A stretch of 64,000 bases of DNA, taken from NCBI GenBank assembly GCA_030153215.1, contig JASKKA010000003.1, positions 62,001 through 126,000 on the forward strand. The letters are read 5' to 3'. The notes below the pieces were generated by a model. The model searched no databases and had not been told where the DNA came from. It saw nothing but the letters and a program-made list of their open reading frames with translations. The translations under genes and the position numbers were made by a program. Shown here piece by piece: positions 42,586-54,772 of the stretch. Each line of letters begins with the position of its first letter. Positions within the stretch are counted from its first letter, which is position 1. The stretch is from Trichococcus sp. Its GTDB lineage: Bacteria; Bacillota; Bacilli; Lactobacillales; Aerococcaceae.

Positions 42586-42613
42586 AAAAAAGAGCCAGGA
42601 ACCCGGCTCTTTT
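42586..42613 (-). terminator. Terminator downstream of ftsW
   Basis: AAAAAGAGCC...GGCTCTTTTT. Confidence 0.8.
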
Positions 42614-42620
42614 TCGATGC

Positions 42621-43790
42621 TTATTTTGGTAGTTTGGAAATCTGATCGTTGATATACATATTGTTGACCAACCCGATCGATACAGCAGATACCAACAAAC
42701 TGGATCCTCCGTAGCTGACGAAGGGAAAGGTGACTCCAGTCAACGGCATCAAGCCCGTCGCACCACCAACATTGATCACTCCCTGGGCCAGGAACATCGT
42801 GCCGATTCCGATGCAGACAAGCTGGGCAAACGGATCTTTGATTTTGATGGCATTCTTAAAAATACGGTAAACCATATAGAAGAACAACACCAAAACAAAC
42901 AATACGCCCATCAGGCCCAATTCTTCCCCAACGATGGACAATATGAAATCGGTATGGGGTTCCGGCAGATAACCGGATTTCTGGATGCTTTCACCGATGC
43001 CCACACCAAAAAGTCCACCCCTGCTTAAGGCATAATAAGAGTTCACCACTTGGTAACCGGAATCCTGGATGTCCGCGAACGGGTCGATGAATGATGTGAT
43101 CCGTTCCATCTGATAAGACTGGAAGAACGGAATTCTGCTTCCGAATGTTTTCACCACTGCAATGATCAGTCCGTATAACGCTCCGATTGCACCAAAAGTC
43201 ATTACCCCATACTTGATTTTGACGCCGCTGTGCAGGAACAGCACAAGACAGATGAAAGCGATGATGGCAGCTCCGCCGAGATCGGGCTGCAGGAACACCA
43301 TCGCTACTGCGGCTGCCGTTATCATAAGCGGTTTTTTCATCGTTTCGTAAAAACCCTCATTGATGCGGGACTGGTGTTTCGAAATGAACCAGGACAAATA
43401 CAGGATCAGATTCAATTTCATGAACTCGGCGGGTTGGAACCCGATGGATCCAAAATAAATCCACCCGCGGGCCCCTTTTGTAGCCGTACCCGGCCATAGC
43501 AAAAGGTAGGCCAAAATTCCGAAAAGGCCAAGCAACATGTACGTCAGCAGTTTGTCGTTCTTGAAAACACGCTTCGAGAGAAAGGAAACGATCAAGGCAC
43601 CGAACAGACCCAATGAGGCGAAAATGATTTGCTTATAAAAGAAATATTCCGAATTATTGTAATCCGTCATAGCGCGATAACTGCTGGAACTGTAAACCAT
43701 CAAAATCCCGAAACCCGACAGGATGATGTACGGAATCAGTAGACGCCAATCCATATAGGAGAATTTTTTCTTGATTGTATTTTTAATCAT
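42621..43790 (-). CDS. ftsW: FtsW/RodA/SpoVE family cell-division protein
   Basis: Ten hydrophobic segments; QPAEFMKLNLILYLSWF; GGLFGVGIGESIQKSGYLPEPHTDFILSIVGEELG; FPFVSYGGSSLL. Confidence 0.92.
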   Translation of the reverse strand: MIKNTIKKKFSYMDWRLLIPYIILSGFGILMVYSSSSYRAMTDYNNSEYFFYKQIIFASLGLFGALIVSFLSKRVFKNDKLLTYMLLGLFGILAYLLLWPGTATKGARGWIYFGSIGFQPAEFMKLNLILYLSWFISKHQSRINEGFYETMKKPLMITAAAVAMVFLQPDLGGAAIIAFICLVLFLHSGVKIKYGVMTFGAIGALYGLIIAVVKTFGSRIPFFQSYQMERITSFIDPFADIQDSGYQVVNSYYALSRGGLFGVGIGESIQKSGYLPEPHTDFILSIVGEELGLMGVLFVLVLFFYMVYRIFKNAIKIKDPFAQLVCIGIGTMFLAQGVINVGGATGLMPLTGVTFPFVSYGGSSLLVSAVSIGLVNNMYINDQISKLPK

Positions 43791-43798
43791 GTAAACAA

Positions 43799-44098
43799 CT
43801 AAACCCCTTTGTCGGCGGAATCGTTTTTCGATTGATCAAAATAGTTCGTGTACATGGCGTTCAAAGACGCTTCCAGATCACTCAAAATCTTGTGTCCCTC
43901 TTCTTTCGAGATGATCCCCAATTTCACGGCATATTCGACTTCACGGGAGAATCCGTACATTTGCGTATCCACCACATCCTCGAAGGCTGGACAGTTCGCA
44001 AAGCAGAGGTGTTCCTTTTGGCTATTGATCAGTTTGTAGATCTTTTCAGCATCCTGCATCAAGATTTCCAAAGCAGTATTTTTATTGATGCTATCCAT
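43799..44098 (-). CDS. ylaN: YlaN family protein
   Basis: MDSINKNTALEILMQDAEKIYKLINSQKEHLCFANCPAFEDVVDTQMYGFSREVEYAVKLGII. Confidence 0.9.
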   Translation of the reverse strand: MDSINKNTALEILMQDAEKIYKLINSQKEHLCFANCPAFEDVVDTQMYGFSREVEYAVKLGIISKEEGHKILSDLEASLNAMYTNYFDQSKNDSADKGV

Positions 44099-44234
44099 CT
44101 TAATTCCTCCCCTCAAAAGTTATCTCATTATACCAAACAAATTGGCTGACGCCTACCATCATTCATCTGCTGCTTGCCCGTCAGACTTGTCCTTATTATG
44201 TTTGATGGCTGGGTATTTCGGGCGGATTGAAGAG

Positions 44235-44271
44235 AAAAAGGCCCGAGGCAATGGTTGCCAAGGACCCTTTT
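44235..44271 (-). terminator. Terminator downstream of typA
   Basis: AAAGGGTCCTTGGCAACCATTGCCTCGGGCCTTTTT on minus strand. Confidence 0.7.
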
Positions 44272-44289
44272 CCAGCATTCATTATAGGA

Positions 44290-46128
44290 TTATTCTGCTT
44301 TTTTCTTACGTTTAGCAGCTTTTTCGCGTTCGTTTTTATCCAGGATTTGTTTGCGCAGACGTACACTTTCAGGTGTCACTTCGCAATATTCATCTTCTCC
44401 CATGAATTCAAGTGATTCTTCCAACGTCAATGTGCGCGGACGTTTGATCACGTTAGTGGAATCTTTGTTTGCAGAACGGATATTCGTCATTTGTTTCGCT
44501 CTTGTGATGTTGACAGCGATGTCGTTGTCGCGGGCGTTTTCGCCGACGATCATACCTTCGTAGATATCCACACCAGGTTCGATAAAGATCGTTCCGCGGT
44601 CCTCTACGCCCATGATGCCATAAGTTGTTGTTTTTCCTGTTTCAGTAGAAACAAGCGCGCCTTTGCTGCGTCCGCCGATTTTGCCTGGCAACTCCGGCAA
44701 ATATGCTTCGAACGTATGTGCCATGATGCCATAACCGCGAGTGATGGATAAGAATTCAGTAGAGTAGCCGATCAACCCACGTGATGGAACAAGGAAGATG
44801 ATACGGACTTGGCCGTTGCCGCTGTTTTGCATATCCTGCATTTCAGCTTTGCGTTGGCTGATCGTTTCGATTACGGAACCCATATATTCTTCAGGGGTGT
44901 CGATCTGAACACGTTCGAATGGCTCACATCTTACGCCATCAACTTCTCTGATGATAACTTCCGGACGGGATACTTGCAATTCGTAGCCTTCACGACGCAT
45001 GTTTTCGATCAGGATGGACAAGTGCAATTCGCCACGACCAGAAACGATCCAAGCATCAGGAGAGTCGGTAGGATCAACACGCAGAGATACGTCCGTGTGC
45101 AATTGTTTCATCAAACGCTCTTCGATCTTACGGGAAGTGACCCATTTACCTTCACGGCCTGCGAAAGGAGAGTTGTTTGTAAGGAAAGTCATTTGCAATG
45201 TAGGCTCGTCGATATGCAGAACCGGCAAAGCTTCACGATGGTCGACAGGAGTCACTGTTTCTCCGACAAAGATGTCCTCCATACCGGAAATGGCAATCAA
45301 ATCGCCTGCTTTTGCTTCTTCGATTTCGATGCGGTCCAAACCGAAGTAACCGAACAATTTTGATACACGGAAATTCTTGAATGAGCCGTCCAATTTAAGT
45401 AAGGATACTTGATCCCCAACTTTGATTGTGCCACGGAATACGCGTCCGATACCGATACGGCCAACAAAGTCACTGTAGTCAAGTAAAGCTACTTGGAATT
45501 GCAATGGTTCAGCAGAGTTGTCGATTGGAGCCGGGATGTGTTCGATGATTGCATCAAAAACATTATCCATTGTGTCTTCTTGATCAGTTGGATCATCTGA
45601 CATGCTTGAAGTACCGTGCATTGCAGAAGCATAGACAACCGGGAATTCCAATTGTTCATCATCAGCGCCCAATTCGATGAATAATTCCAGAACTTCATCC
45701 ACGACTTCAGCTGGTCTGGCAGTCGGTTTGTCGATTTTGTTTACAACGACGATAGGAATCAATTTTTGCTCCAAGGCTTTTTTCAATACGAAACGCGTTT
45801 GCGGCATTGTACCTTCGTAAGCATCGACAACAAGCACTACACCATCAACCATACGCATGATACGTTCAACTTCTCCACCGAAGTCCGCGTGTCCTGGTGT
45901 ATCCATGATGTTGATGCGCGTACCTTTGTATTGCACGGCTGTATTTTTCGCCAAAATCGTGATTCCGCGTTCTTTTTCAAGATCGTTGGAGTCCATTGCG
46001 CGTTCCATAAGCTCAGTTCTAGCGTTCAATGTATCCGATTGTTTCAACAATTCATCTACTAATGTTGTTTTACCATGGTCAACGTGGGCGATGATTGCAA
46101 CATTACGAATATCTTTTCTAAATTCCAT
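44290..46128 (-). CDS. typA: GTP-binding protein TypA/BipA
   Basis: NVAIIAHVDHGKTTLVDELLKQS...MDTPGHADFGGEVERI...VVNKIDKP. Confidence 0.98.
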   Translation of the reverse strand: MEFRKDIRNVAIIAHVDHGKTTLVDELLKQSDTLNARTELMERAMDSNDLEKERGITILAKNTAVQYKGTRINIMDTPGHADFGGEVERIMRMVDGVVLVVDAYEGTMPQTRFVLKKALEQKLIPIVVVNKIDKPTARPAEVVDEVLELFIELGADDEQLEFPVVYASAMHGTSSMSDDPTDQEDTMDNVFDAIIEHIPAPIDNSAEPLQFQVALLDYSDFVGRIGIGRVFRGTIKVGDQVSLLKLDGSFKNFRVSKLFGYFGLDRIEIEEAKAGDLIAISGMEDIFVGETVTPVDHREALPVLHIDEPTLQMTFLTNNSPFAGREGKWVTSRKIEERLMKQLHTDVSLRVDPTDSPDAWIVSGRGELHLSILIENMRREGYELQVSRPEVIIREVDGVRCEPFERVQIDTPEEYMGSVIETISQRKAEMQDMQNSGNGQVRIIFLVPSRGLIGYSTEFLSITRGYGIMAHTFEAYLPELPGKIGGRSKGALVSTETGKTTTYGIMGVEDRGTIFIEPGVDIYEGMIVGENARDNDIAVNITRAKQMTNIRSANKDSTNVIKRPRTLTLEESLEFMGEDEYCEVTPESVRLRKQILDKNEREKAAKRKKKAE

Positions 46129-46445
46129 TTGTTGTTTTCCTCCAAAATGTTTACTTGTTTTTCACTGCTGTTTGATATGCCAACTGCTACTGCCATTATA
46201 TAGTCGATCACAATTCTGAATTTGCACTTCCCATCAGTTTCCGTGTAAGGAACAGGTGAAAACCCGCTGAAAACTCATGAAGACAACTATCAACTTGTCC
46301 AGTCTATCACCTCCGGAACCATTTGGAAAGAAAAAAGTTCAATGTAACGGCTTTCTTGAAAAAGTTTTTCTTCCGGATGTCACTCCGCGGCATCTGCCGC
46401 AGCCAGTATGGATTCGCGGTGTTGGATCCTTTATGGGTCATTCCG

Positions 46446-46483
46446 CAAAAAGAGACATAATCCAGAATGATTATGTCCCGATA
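46446..46483 (-). terminator. Terminator downstream of icd
   Basis: Minus strand GGGACATAATCattctgGATTATGTCTCTTTTT. Confidence 0.75.
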
Positions 46484-46496
46484 GTTTGATTGGTTC

Positions 46497-47771
46497 TTAC
46501 ATGTTCTCGATGACCAGTTCCGCAAATCTGGAGCAGCTGACTTTTTGGGCAGCTTCGTCCTTCATCAGATAATAGAAATCGCGTGTCACTGTTTTGTTGG
46601 CAATCGTCTTCTCGATGCCACTGGTAATCAGGTCACTGACTTCATTCCAGCCGATGTAGTCGAACAGCATGGCTCCGGACAACAACACTGATGAAGGGTT
46701 CAATTCATCCAAACCGGCAAATTCCGGTGCAGTGCCGTGTGTTGCTTCGAAAATGGCATGGCCTGTGTTTTGGTTGATGTTTGCTCCTGGAGCAATCCCG
46801 ATTCCGCCCACTTGAGCAGCCAACGCGTCGGAAATATAGTCACCGTTCAGATTCAAAGTGGCAATGACATCATAGTTCTCAGGGTTCATCAAAATCTCCT
46901 GCAGGAAGATGTCCGCGATCCGGTCCTTGATGATCAACTTGCCTGCCGCAACAGCCTCTTCATAAGCAATGTCGGCTGCCGCTCTGCCATCCGCAGCTTT
47001 TACGGCATCGTATTGGGCCCAAGTGAAGACTTTATCGCCGAATTCGCGTTCAGCTAAAGCATAGCCCCACTTCTTGAAGCCACCCTCCGTAAATTTCATG
47101 ATATTGCCTTTGTGGACCAACGTCACCGAAGTACGGCCATTTTCCAAGGCATATTGGATGGCGCCACGTATCAAGCGTTCTGACCCTTCAATCGAAACCG
47201 GCTTGACGCCGATTGCCGATGTTTCAGGGAAGCGGATTTTGTCGACACCAAATTGGGTCTGCAGGATTTCGATGATTCGCTTCGCCTCTTCGCTTTGTGC
47301 TTCGAACTCGATTCCTGCGTAGCAATCTTCTGTATTTTCCCGGAAGATGACCATATCGGTTTTTTCAGGTTCTTTCAACGGTGTCGGCACGCCTTCGAAA
47401 TAACGGACAGGACGCAGGCAGACGAAAAGATCCAACGTTTGGCGCAAGGCGACGTTCAAAGAACGGATTCCTCCTCCGATTGGTGTTGTCAACGGTCCTT
47501 TGATGGCGACCAAGTGTTCACGGATGGCATCCATAGTCTCATCAGGCAACCAAGAACCGGTCAAATCAAAAGCCTTCCCTCCTGCAAGCACTTCTTTCCA
47601 AACGATTTTGCGCGATTCGCCATAAGCTTTCTCGACAGCAGCTTCAAATACTTTTTTGGATGCTTGCCAAATTTCCGGACCGATGCCATCCCCTTCGATG
47701 AATGGGATGATCGGAAAATCAGGTGTATGTAACCCTGTTTCAGTCATAACGATTTTTTCGCCAAGTGTCAT
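46497..47771 (-). CDS. icd: Isocitrate dehydrogenase (NADP type)
   Basis: [71 protein letters not shown]. Confidence 0.96.
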   Translation of the reverse strand: MTLGEKIVMTETGLHTPDFPIIPFIEGDGIGPEIWQASKKVFEAAVEKAYGESRKIVWKEVLAGGKAFDLTGSWLPDETMDAIREHLVAIKGPLTTPIGGGIRSLNVALRQTLDLFVCLRPVRYFEGVPTPLKEPEKTDMVIFRENTEDCYAGIEFEAQSEEAKRIIEILQTQFGVDKIRFPETSAIGVKPVSIEGSERLIRGAIQYALENGRTSVTLVHKGNIMKFTEGGFKKWGYALAEREFGDKVFTWAQYDAVKAADGRAAADIAYEEAVAAGKLIIKDRIADIFLQEILMNPENYDVIATLNLNGDYISDALAAQVGGIGIAPGANINQNTGHAIFEATHGTAPEFAGLDELNPSSVLLSGAMLFDYIGWNEVSDLITSGIEKTIANKTVTRDFYYLMKDEAAQKVSCSRFAELVIENM

Positions 47772-48916
47772 TGTGCATTACCTCCAATAGTTTCTTTTTC
47801 GGACATAGGAACGTAAGTCAGATTAACGGGTCCCACATATTTTGAACGCGGGCGAATCAAGGTAGCTTCGCGTTTTTGTTCAAACACATGCCCTAACCAC
47901 CCGGAAACACGGCTCATCGCAAACAACAGCGTGAAGAGGTCATGTTCTATCCCGAAGCAGTGATAAACGGTGGCAGAGTAGAAATCCACATTCGGAATCA
48001 AGCCTTTTTCCTTCAATAGATAGTCCTCTACTTCGCAGGAAAGATCGAACAAATCTTCTTTTCCGAATTCCCGGGTCAATTCCTTAGCCATGCGTTTCAG
48101 ATGTTTTTTGCGGGGGTCTTCCGTTTTGTATACACGGTGACCGAAGCCCATGATTTTTTCTTTATTGTCCAATTTTGTTTTCAAGTAGCCCGCAACATCT
48201 CTGGTGTCCGACTCCGCGATTTCTGAGAGCATATCGAATACGCGCTCATTTGCTCCACCGTGCAAGGGACCCTTGAGAGCACCGATGGCACCTGTGATGC
48301 AAGAATAGACATCCGTCATCGTGGAAGCCGCCACGCGTGCTGTGAAGGTTGATGCGTTAAGATCGTGATCGGCATGGAGTACCAAACAATGATTATACGC
48401 TCTGACCAAATCCGGATTTGCCTCTTCACCTGTCAACATATACAGGAAATTGGCTCCGAACGAAAGGTCCTCGCGCGGCGCGATCGGATCCAAACCTTTG
48501 CGTAATCTGGCGAATGCAGCTACAATCGTCGGAATTTTTGCCTGAATCGAGATTGCTTGAATATAGACAGAGCGCTCGTCCATCTCTTCCGCATAGGGAT
48601 CGAATACGCCCAACAATGAGACTGTCGTTCGCAAGACGCTCATAGGGTGCAGATTCTGGCGGCACTGTATTTTCAGGCAAGCAATGACACTTTCAGACAA
48701 GGCCATATGCGTGTGAAGATCGTGCTGCAACTGCGCAAACTCTTCCCGGCTAGGCATTCTTGAATTCCACAACAAAAAGATGATTTCCTCAAATGATGCA
48801 TCTTTTTCAACTAATTCGTCGATATTGTATCCCGAGAAGGATAATTGTCCCTCAACAATTGCGCTTAGGGAGGTTTCTGATACGACAACGTCTGCTAATC
48901 CTTTATGTACTTCCAT
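47768..48916 (-). CDS. citZ: Citrate synthase
   Basis: [43 protein letters not shown]. Confidence 0.96.
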   Translation of the reverse strand: MEVHKGLADVVVSETSLSAIVEGQLSFSGYNIDELVEKDASFEEIIFLLWNSRMPSREEFAQLQHDLHTHMALSESVIACLKIQCRQNLHPMSVLRTTVSLLGVFDPYAEEMDERSVYIQAISIQAKIPTIVAAFARLRKGLDPIAPREDLSFGANFLYMLTGEEANPDLVRAYNHCLVLHADHDLNASTFTARVAASTMTDVYSCITGAIGALKGPLHGGANERVFDMLSEIAESDTRDVAGYLKTKLDNKEKIMGFGHRVYKTEDPRKKHLKRMAKELTREFGKEDLFDLSCEVEDYLLKEKGLIPNVDFYSATVYHCFGIEHDLFTLLFAMSRVSGWLGHVFEQKREATLIRPRSKYVGPVNLTYVPMSEKETIGGNAQ

Positions 48917-48969
48917 GATTTTTCTCTCCTCTCAAAAACCTCTCTTCAGTGAATTGGATGGCTTGCCGC

Positions 48970-51681
48970 TTAATAAGCAAGCCCCATTTTTTTGCGGATG
49001 ACCATCGGCAGGATTCCTCCGTTACGGTAATAAGTCATATCCACTTCAGAATCGAAACGGGCAATGGTCGTAAATTTGATTTCTTGCCCATCTGATTTGA
49101 CTGCCGTGACTGGAATTTCCGCATGGATGCCGACACTATCATTCAAATCGATCGTGATTTTTTCCGATCCATCCAGTCCCAAACTCTCTGCATCTTCGCC
49201 AGTTTGGTATTGCAATGGCAATACGCCCATCATCACAAGGTTCGAACGGTGGATTCTTTCATAGCTCTTAGCGATGACTGCTTCGACACCAAGAAGTTTG
49301 ACCCCTTTGGCAGCCCAATCACGCGAGGATCCCATTCCGTAGTCATCACCAGCAAGAATGATCAGACCAGTACCGTTCGCACGGTATTTTTCGGATGCTT
49401 CAAAGATACTCATCTCATCGCCAGTGGGCCAATAGATTGTGACTCCGCCTTCTTTGGCGGGCACCAATTGATTGCGGATACGAATATTCGCAAGTGTACC
49501 GCGCATCATCACTTCATGGTTTCCGCGTCTTGCGCCGTATGAGTTGAAATCGCGGACTCCCAAACCTTTCGAAGACAAATATTGCCCCGCTGGTGTATTG
49601 ACTCCGATGCTTCCTGCCGGAGAAATATGATCGGTCGTAACCGAATCACCGAATTTACCCAAAACTGCCAATTCCTTCAAGGATTCAATCGCTTTTGGTT
49701 CAGGCGATAGATTGTTGAAGAATGGCGGATTCGCGATATAAGTCGAACCTTCTTCCCATTGGTAGAGAGCATCATCATTCGTTTCGATTGCGTTCCATTC
49801 AGCATTGTCGTCAAACACATGCAGATACTCCTCTTTGAATATCTCCGGTGTCACAAACTCACGGATCATTGCTTCCACAGTTTGTCTTTCCGGCCACAAG
49901 TCCGCTAAGTAGACAGATTGACCATCTTTACCTGTCCCGATTGGTTCAGTTTTAAGGTCGATGTTCATCGTACCGGCCAAAGCATAAGCGACTACCAATG
50001 GCGGAGATGCCAAGTAGTTGGCTTTGACTAATGCGTGGATGCGTCCTTCAAAGTTACGGTTTCCGCTCAGTGCGCTTGAAACCAATAAGTCGTTGTCTTT
50101 GATCGCTTCTTCCACTTCAGGCAACAGCGGTCCTGAATTTCCGATACAAGTCGTACAGCCATATCCGACAGTGTTGAAGCCCAGTTCTTCCAAGTAAGGC
50201 AAGAGACCGGCATTGTCCAAATAAGCAGTAACAACTTTTGAACCAGGTGCCAATGAAGTCTTGACGTATTTCGGAACGTTCAGTCCCAACTCCACTGCTC
50301 GTTTCGCCAATAATCCGGCACTCAGCATCACGTAAGGATTAGATGTGTTGGTGCAGCTTGTGATGGCCGCGATCGCAACGTCACCCGTCTTCATTTTCAC
50401 TTCTTCCCCAGCAAGCACAAATGAAACTTCTTTTTCAATATCTTCTTCGGCTAAACCAAATCCGGCATTGCCTTTTGGTGCTACCAATGATCTTTGGAAA
50501 TCTTCTTTCAGTTTCGATACCGGCACCAAATCTTGCGGACGTTTTGGTCCTGCAACATTGGCCTCGATTGTGCTCAAGTCGATTTCAACGACTGTGGTGT
50601 ATTCCGGTTCCGGATCCTCGACACGGTAGTAAAGGTCATTTGCCTTGACGTATTTTTCAACTATAGACACATGCTTTTCGTCTCTCCCTGTCAGCGTCAA
50701 GTAGTTAAGAACTTCATCATCGACAGGGAAGAAACCACAAGTCGCACCATATTCAGGCGCCATATTGGCGATGGTCGCACGATCCGCCAAAGTCATGGAG
50801 GCTAATCCGGGGCCGAAGAATTCGACAAATTTTCCGACAACTTTCATTTCGCGCAACGTTTGGGTTACTTTCAAAGCCAAGTCGGTCGCGGTAGCCGCTT
50901 CCTGCAACGAATTGATGAAACGTACGCCTACGACTTCAGGCACAGGGAAGAATGAAGGTTCGCCAAGCATACTTGCTTCCGCTTCGATACCGCCGACTCC
51001 CCAGCCCAATACGCCAAGCGCATTTGCCATCGTTGTATGGGAATCCGTTCCCACCAAAGTGTCAGGGAAAACGATGCTTCTGTTTTCGTCGATCGCTTTT
51101 TCTGTAACGACTGAAGCCAAATACTCAATGTTGACTTGGTGGACAATCCCTGTAGCAGGAGGTACAGCACGGTAGTTATCGAAGGCTTTTTGAGCCCAAC
51201 TCAAAAATTGATAACGTTCCTGATTACGCAAGAATTCCATCTTCATGTTAGCAATCAAAGCTTGCGGAGATCCGAAGTTATCGACTTGTACGGAGTGGTC
51301 GATGACCAAGTCGACTGGCACTTCAGGATTGATCAGAGCCGGATCCCCACCTAAGTCATGGACGGTTTTTCTCAAGGAAGCCAAGTCAACGACTGCCGGC
51401 ACTCCTGTGAAATCCTGCAGGATAACGCGAGAAGGTTTGAAAGGGATTTCGCCTTCGTTCGTTTCTGTTGCGCTCCAGTTAGATAAAGTGACAACATGTT
51501 CCTCCTTGATGCCGCTTTCACCTACCTGACGTAATAATGACTCAAGCAAAACCCGGATTGAATAAGGCAATTTAGCAATTTTAATTTTTTCATTATTTTC
51601 TAATTTTTTTAATTTATAGTATTCATACTGATGACCATTCAAACTGAAAGAAGCTATGGCATTTTGATTAAATTCAGACAT
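48970..51681 (-). CDS. acnA: Aconitate hydratase
   Basis: [62 protein letters not shown]. Confidence 0.97.
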   Translation of the reverse strand: MSEFNQNAIASFSLNGHQYEYYKLKKLENNEKIKIAKLPYSIRVLLESLLRQVGESGIKEEHVVTLSNWSATETNEGEIPFKPSRVILQDFTGVPAVVDLASLRKTVHDLGGDPALINPEVPVDLVIDHSVQVDNFGSPQALIANMKMEFLRNQERYQFLSWAQKAFDNYRAVPPATGIVHQVNIEYLASVVTEKAIDENRSIVFPDTLVGTDSHTTMANALGVLGWGVGGIEAEASMLGEPSFFPVPEVVGVRFINSLQEAATATDLALKVTQTLREMKVVGKFVEFFGPGLASMTLADRATIANMAPEYGATCGFFPVDDEVLNYLTLTGRDEKHVSIVEKYVKANDLYYRVEDPEPEYTTVVEIDLSTIEANVAGPKRPQDLVPVSKLKEDFQRSLVAPKGNAGFGLAEEDIEKEVSFVLAGEEVKMKTGDVAIAAITSCTNTSNPYVMLSAGLLAKRAVELGLNVPKYVKTSLAPGSKVVTAYLDNAGLLPYLEELGFNTVGYGCTTCIGNSGPLLPEVEEAIKDNDLLVSSALSGNRNFEGRIHALVKANYLASPPLVVAYALAGTMNIDLKTEPIGTGKDGQSVYLADLWPERQTVEAMIREFVTPEIFKEEYLHVFDDNAEWNAIETNDDALYQWEEGSTYIANPPFFNNLSPEPKAIESLKELAVLGKFGDSVTTDHISPAGSIGVNTPAGQYLSSKGLGVRDFNSYGARRGNHEVMMRGTLANIRIRNQLVPAKEGGVTIYWPTGDEMSIFEASEKYRANGTGLIILAGDDYGMGSSRDWAAKGVKLLGVEAVIAKSYERIHRSNLVMMGVLPLQYQTGEDAESLGLDGSEKITIDLNDSVGIHAEIPVTAVKSDGQEIKFTTIARFDSEVDMTYYRNGGILPMVIRKKMGLAY

Positions 51682-52084
51682 TGTATAACCTCCGTTTATC
51701 ATTATTTTCACATTCAAATTACTTAATACGAAAATTATAACCATAATTTAATCGAATGTAAATGTTTTAAAGAAAAAAAATGCCGTGATCACGCTATTTT
51801 AATCGGAAAAACCTTACATGGGTTTGTAAGGTTTTTCATTAGAAAAACCGAGGGACCTGCTTCAAAACATCCCCAAAATGAGATCCTTCCTCATGATTGA
51901 TCATTAAAAAGGTTTTCAAATACTCATTTTTTTATCATTATTAGAATTTTTTTCACATTTTCTATTTTTAATGTCATCCTCTTAATGAGAAAAGTGAATT
52001 CGTTTTTCAATGCAAGTGAATAAAATCGTTCAAACGATGCCTTTACATGTCATAAATACTGACATGCTCCGTGAACCAAAAAAA

Positions 52085-52120
52085 ATGGACAAAATACATT
52101 ATTCTGTATCTTGTCCACTT
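52085..52120 (-). terminator. Terminator downstream of suhB
   Basis: GGACAAAATACA-ttattc-TGTATcTTGTCC; minus strand followed by ATTTTTTTT. Confidence 0.75.
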
Positions 52121-52150
52121 TACTTTTTAATTTTAATGAGACTCTGTTGA

Positions 52151-52924
52151 TCAGCGCCATTCATTCCGGATATCTTGGAAAGCACATCTGTTGGCGACAA
52201 TAACCGCATTATTCTGGAGCAGATTTATTTCCTTCCCCGTAACTTGTCTATAAACCAAGCCCACCTCTTCAGCTATGACCATTCCGGCAGCAATGTCCCA
52301 TGGAGCCAAAGAAGGAGCGATATAAGCCACCAATTTGCCGGAAGCGACCCAAGCAGTTTCCAAGCCGGCAGAGCCATTGACGCGCAAGCCGCTGCTCTTT
52401 TTTGCGATTCTGCGCGCTTCGTCCGCATCTGCGACCACCAACCGATTGCTGATTGCGACCAAGCCTTCAGATAAAGGCAACTCCTGCACCAACGGCAGCC
52501 TCCGCTCATTGCAATACGCCCCGTTATCGCGTATCGCAAAATAAAGTTCGTCTCGGACGACATCATAAATATAACCCATATGGCCTACTCCATCTTCATA
52601 GATGGCGATCATGATGGCAAAATTTTCCCCCTGCTTGATGAAATTGAGGGTGCCGTCAATCGGATCGATGATCCAGACAATCCCTTCCAGATCCTGAATA
52701 TCATGCCCTACACTTTCTTCACCCAAAATACGCTCATCCGGGAAATGCGCGGTGATTTTTTCATACAGGAACACCTCTATTGCCCGATCCATGTTTGTCA
52801 CAAGATCTGTGCGCGATGTTTTTTCTTTTATTTCAAGCTCCTTGTTGAACGATTCCCGAAGCAAAGCTGCAGCTTCTTGCAGCCAGGCCTTGATCAGGCT
52901 GTGCCTTTTCTCAATTTGATCCAT
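52151..52924 (-). CDS. suhB: Inositol monophosphatase family protein
   Basis: ILGEESVG; VWIIDPIDGTLNFIKQGENFAIMIAIY; PWDIAAGMVIAEEVG. Confidence 0.92.
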   Translation of the reverse strand: MDQIEKRHSLIKAWLQEAAALLRESFNKELEIKEKTSRTDLVTNMDRAIEVFLYEKITAHFPDERILGEESVGHDIQDLEGIVWIIDPIDGTLNFIKQGENFAIMIAIYEDGVGHMGYIYDVVRDELYFAIRDNGAYCNERRLPLVQELPLSEGLVAISNRLVVADADEARRIAKKSSGLRVNGSAGLETAWVASGKLVAYIAPSLAPWDIAAGMVIAEEVGLVYRQVTGKEINLLQNNAVIVANRCAFQDIRNEWR

Positions 52925-52971
52925 CGGCCCCTCCCTTCTGCCGCAACTCTATCGACGGCTCATCCGACCGT

Positions 52972-53250
52972 TTAACGCTGTCCTAAGAAGATTTTGTTTT
53001 TTTCGCTCTTCTTCATTTCCTGCAGCACTTTGTACAAAGAATAACCCGATTCTTTCTCGAACTGATTGCCGTATTTCTTTTCCTGACCGACAGAAGGCAA
53101 TACCGTTTTGAATGCGCGGTAAGCTTGCATAAATTCTTCTTTACTGATCCCACTCTCATAAGCTCGTTCGACAGCATTCCATAAAGAGATGACTTTGACG
53201 ATCTCCTCTTTGGACCACTCCACTTCGAACGGATAATCATAATGTTGCAT
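52972..53250 (-). CDS. UPF0223 family protein
   Basis: MQHYDYPFEVEWSKEEIVKVISLWNAVERAYESGISKEEFMQAYRAFKTVLPSVGQEKK. Confidence 0.88.
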   Translation of the reverse strand: MQHYDYPFEVEWSKEEIVKVISLWNAVERAYESGISKEEFMQAYRAFKTVLPSVGQEKKYGNQFEKESGYSLYKVLQEMKKSEKNKIFLGQR

Positions 53251-53304
53251 ATTGTTCCCTCCATCTTGTTCCTGTTTCTACTATATTATACCTGACAAAA
53301 AAAA

Positions 53305-53334
53305 TAAAGAGAATCCGGATTCGGATTCTCTTTA
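53305..53334 (-). terminator. Terminator of pdh operon
   Basis: TAAAGAGAATCCG...CGGATTCTCTTTA with T-run on minus strand. Confidence 0.85.
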
Positions 53335-53356
53335 CGACTGTATATATATCATAAAA

Positions 53357-54763
53357 TTAGATGTGGATCGGCATGCCCAATGCTAATTCGGCAGCGTCCA
53401 TGATTGTTTCAGATAACGATGGATGACCGTGGATCGTCAATGCGATATCTTCCGCATTCATCCCAGCTTCAATCGCCAAGCCAAGCTCAGCAATGATTTC
53501 GCTGGCATTCACACCGGCAACTTGCGCGCCGACAAGGACATTATCTTCTTTTGTCGTAACCAAACGGACAAAGCCTTCTGTCTGGTTCAACGACAAAGCA
53601 CGGCCGTTTCCGGACAGCGGGAATTTGGAAGCTTTAACGTCCAGACCTTTGTCTTTTGCTTCGGCAGCAGTGAAGCCGATGGTCGCCAATTCAGGATCCG
53701 TGAAGGCAACCCCTGGCATAGCCCGGTAATCAACTGCAGAAGGATGTCCTGCAATAGCTTCAGCCGCAATTTTAGCCTCGTAGCTGGCTTTATGAGCCAA
53801 AGCAGCACCAGGAACGATATCGCCGATCGCAAAAATGTGTTTTACATTTGTGCGACCTTGATTATCGACCTTGACCAAACCACGGTCAGTCATTTCAACT
53901 CCGACTACTTCAAGACCCAAGTCATCCGTATTCGGACGGCGGCCGACAGTGACCATTACGTAGTCCGCTTCGATAACTTCTTCTTTACCGTTCGCTTCAT
54001 ATTTGATTGTTACGCTGTCTCCGTTGTCGATGGCTTCTTTGGCCATTGCCTTCGTGACGACTGTAACACCTTTTTCTTGGAATGATTTTTCAACGAATTT
54101 GACCATATCTTTTTCGAATGTCGGCAAAATTTGTGGAGAGCCTTCAAGAATCGTCACTTCAGCGCCTAAGTTTGCGTATGCTCCGCCTAGTTCCGTACCG
54201 ATGACACCGCCACCGACGATAACCAGTTTCTTAGGAACTTCTGTCAAATTCAATCCGCCTGTGGAGTCGATGACGCGTCCGCCGAATTTGAAGCCTTTGA
54301 TTTCAATCGGACGGCTGCCCGTAGCGATGATCGCATTTTTGAAAGTATACGTTTGAGCTGCATCTTCGGTGAAGACACGCAATGTTTCTCCGTCATTGAA
54401 GAATGCATTCCCACGGATGATTTCAACTTTGTTTTTCTTCAACAAGTACTCGACGCCGGACGTCAATGTTTTGACGACTTTGTTGTCTTTCCATTCTTGT
54501 GTTTTCGTGAAGTCCAGTTTCACATTTTCAGCCGTAACACCGAAAACGGAGGAATCCAAAGCTTCTTGATAATGATGCCCTGCGGAAATCAATGCTTTCG
54601 AAGGGATACAACCGACGTTCAAACAAACGCCTCCGATCCATTCTCTTTCGATGATTGCCACTTTTTGGCCTAATTGTGCAGCGCGGATGGCAGCTACATA
54701 GCCACCAGGTCCCGCTCCTACAACAACTGTATCTAATTCAACTGCGAAATCGCCTACTACCAT
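53357..54763 (-). CDS. pdhD: Dihydrolipoyl dehydrogenase (E3)
   Basis: [36 protein letters not shown]; last gene in pdh cluster. Confidence 0.97.
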   Translation of the reverse strand: MVVGDFAVELDTVVVGAGPGGYVAAIRAAQLGQKVAIIEREWIGGVCLNVGCIPSKALISAGHHYQEALDSSVFGVTAENVKLDFTKTQEWKDNKVVKTLTSGVEYLLKKNKVEIIRGNAFFNDGETLRVFTEDAAQTYTFKNAIIATGSRPIEIKGFKFGGRVIDSTGGLNLTEVPKKLVIVGGGVIGTELGGAYANLGAEVTILEGSPQILPTFEKDMVKFVEKSFQEKGVTVVTKAMAKEAIDNGDSVTIKYEANGKEEVIEADYVMVTVGRRPNTDDLGLEVVGVEMTDRGLVKVDNQGRTNVKHIFAIGDIVPGAALAHKASYEAKIAAEAIAGHPSAVDYRAMPGVAFTDPELATIGFTAAEAKDKGLDVKASKFPLSGNGRALSLNQTEGFVRLVTTKEDNVLVGAQVAGVNASEIIAELGLAIEAGMNAEDIALTIHGHPSLSETIMDAAELALGMPIHI

Positions 54764-54772
54764 TGTCTATTC

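Noticed and set aside
46277-46489. ORFs on both strands between typA and icd
   Set aside because: Overlap the icd terminator; no coding signature on either strand.
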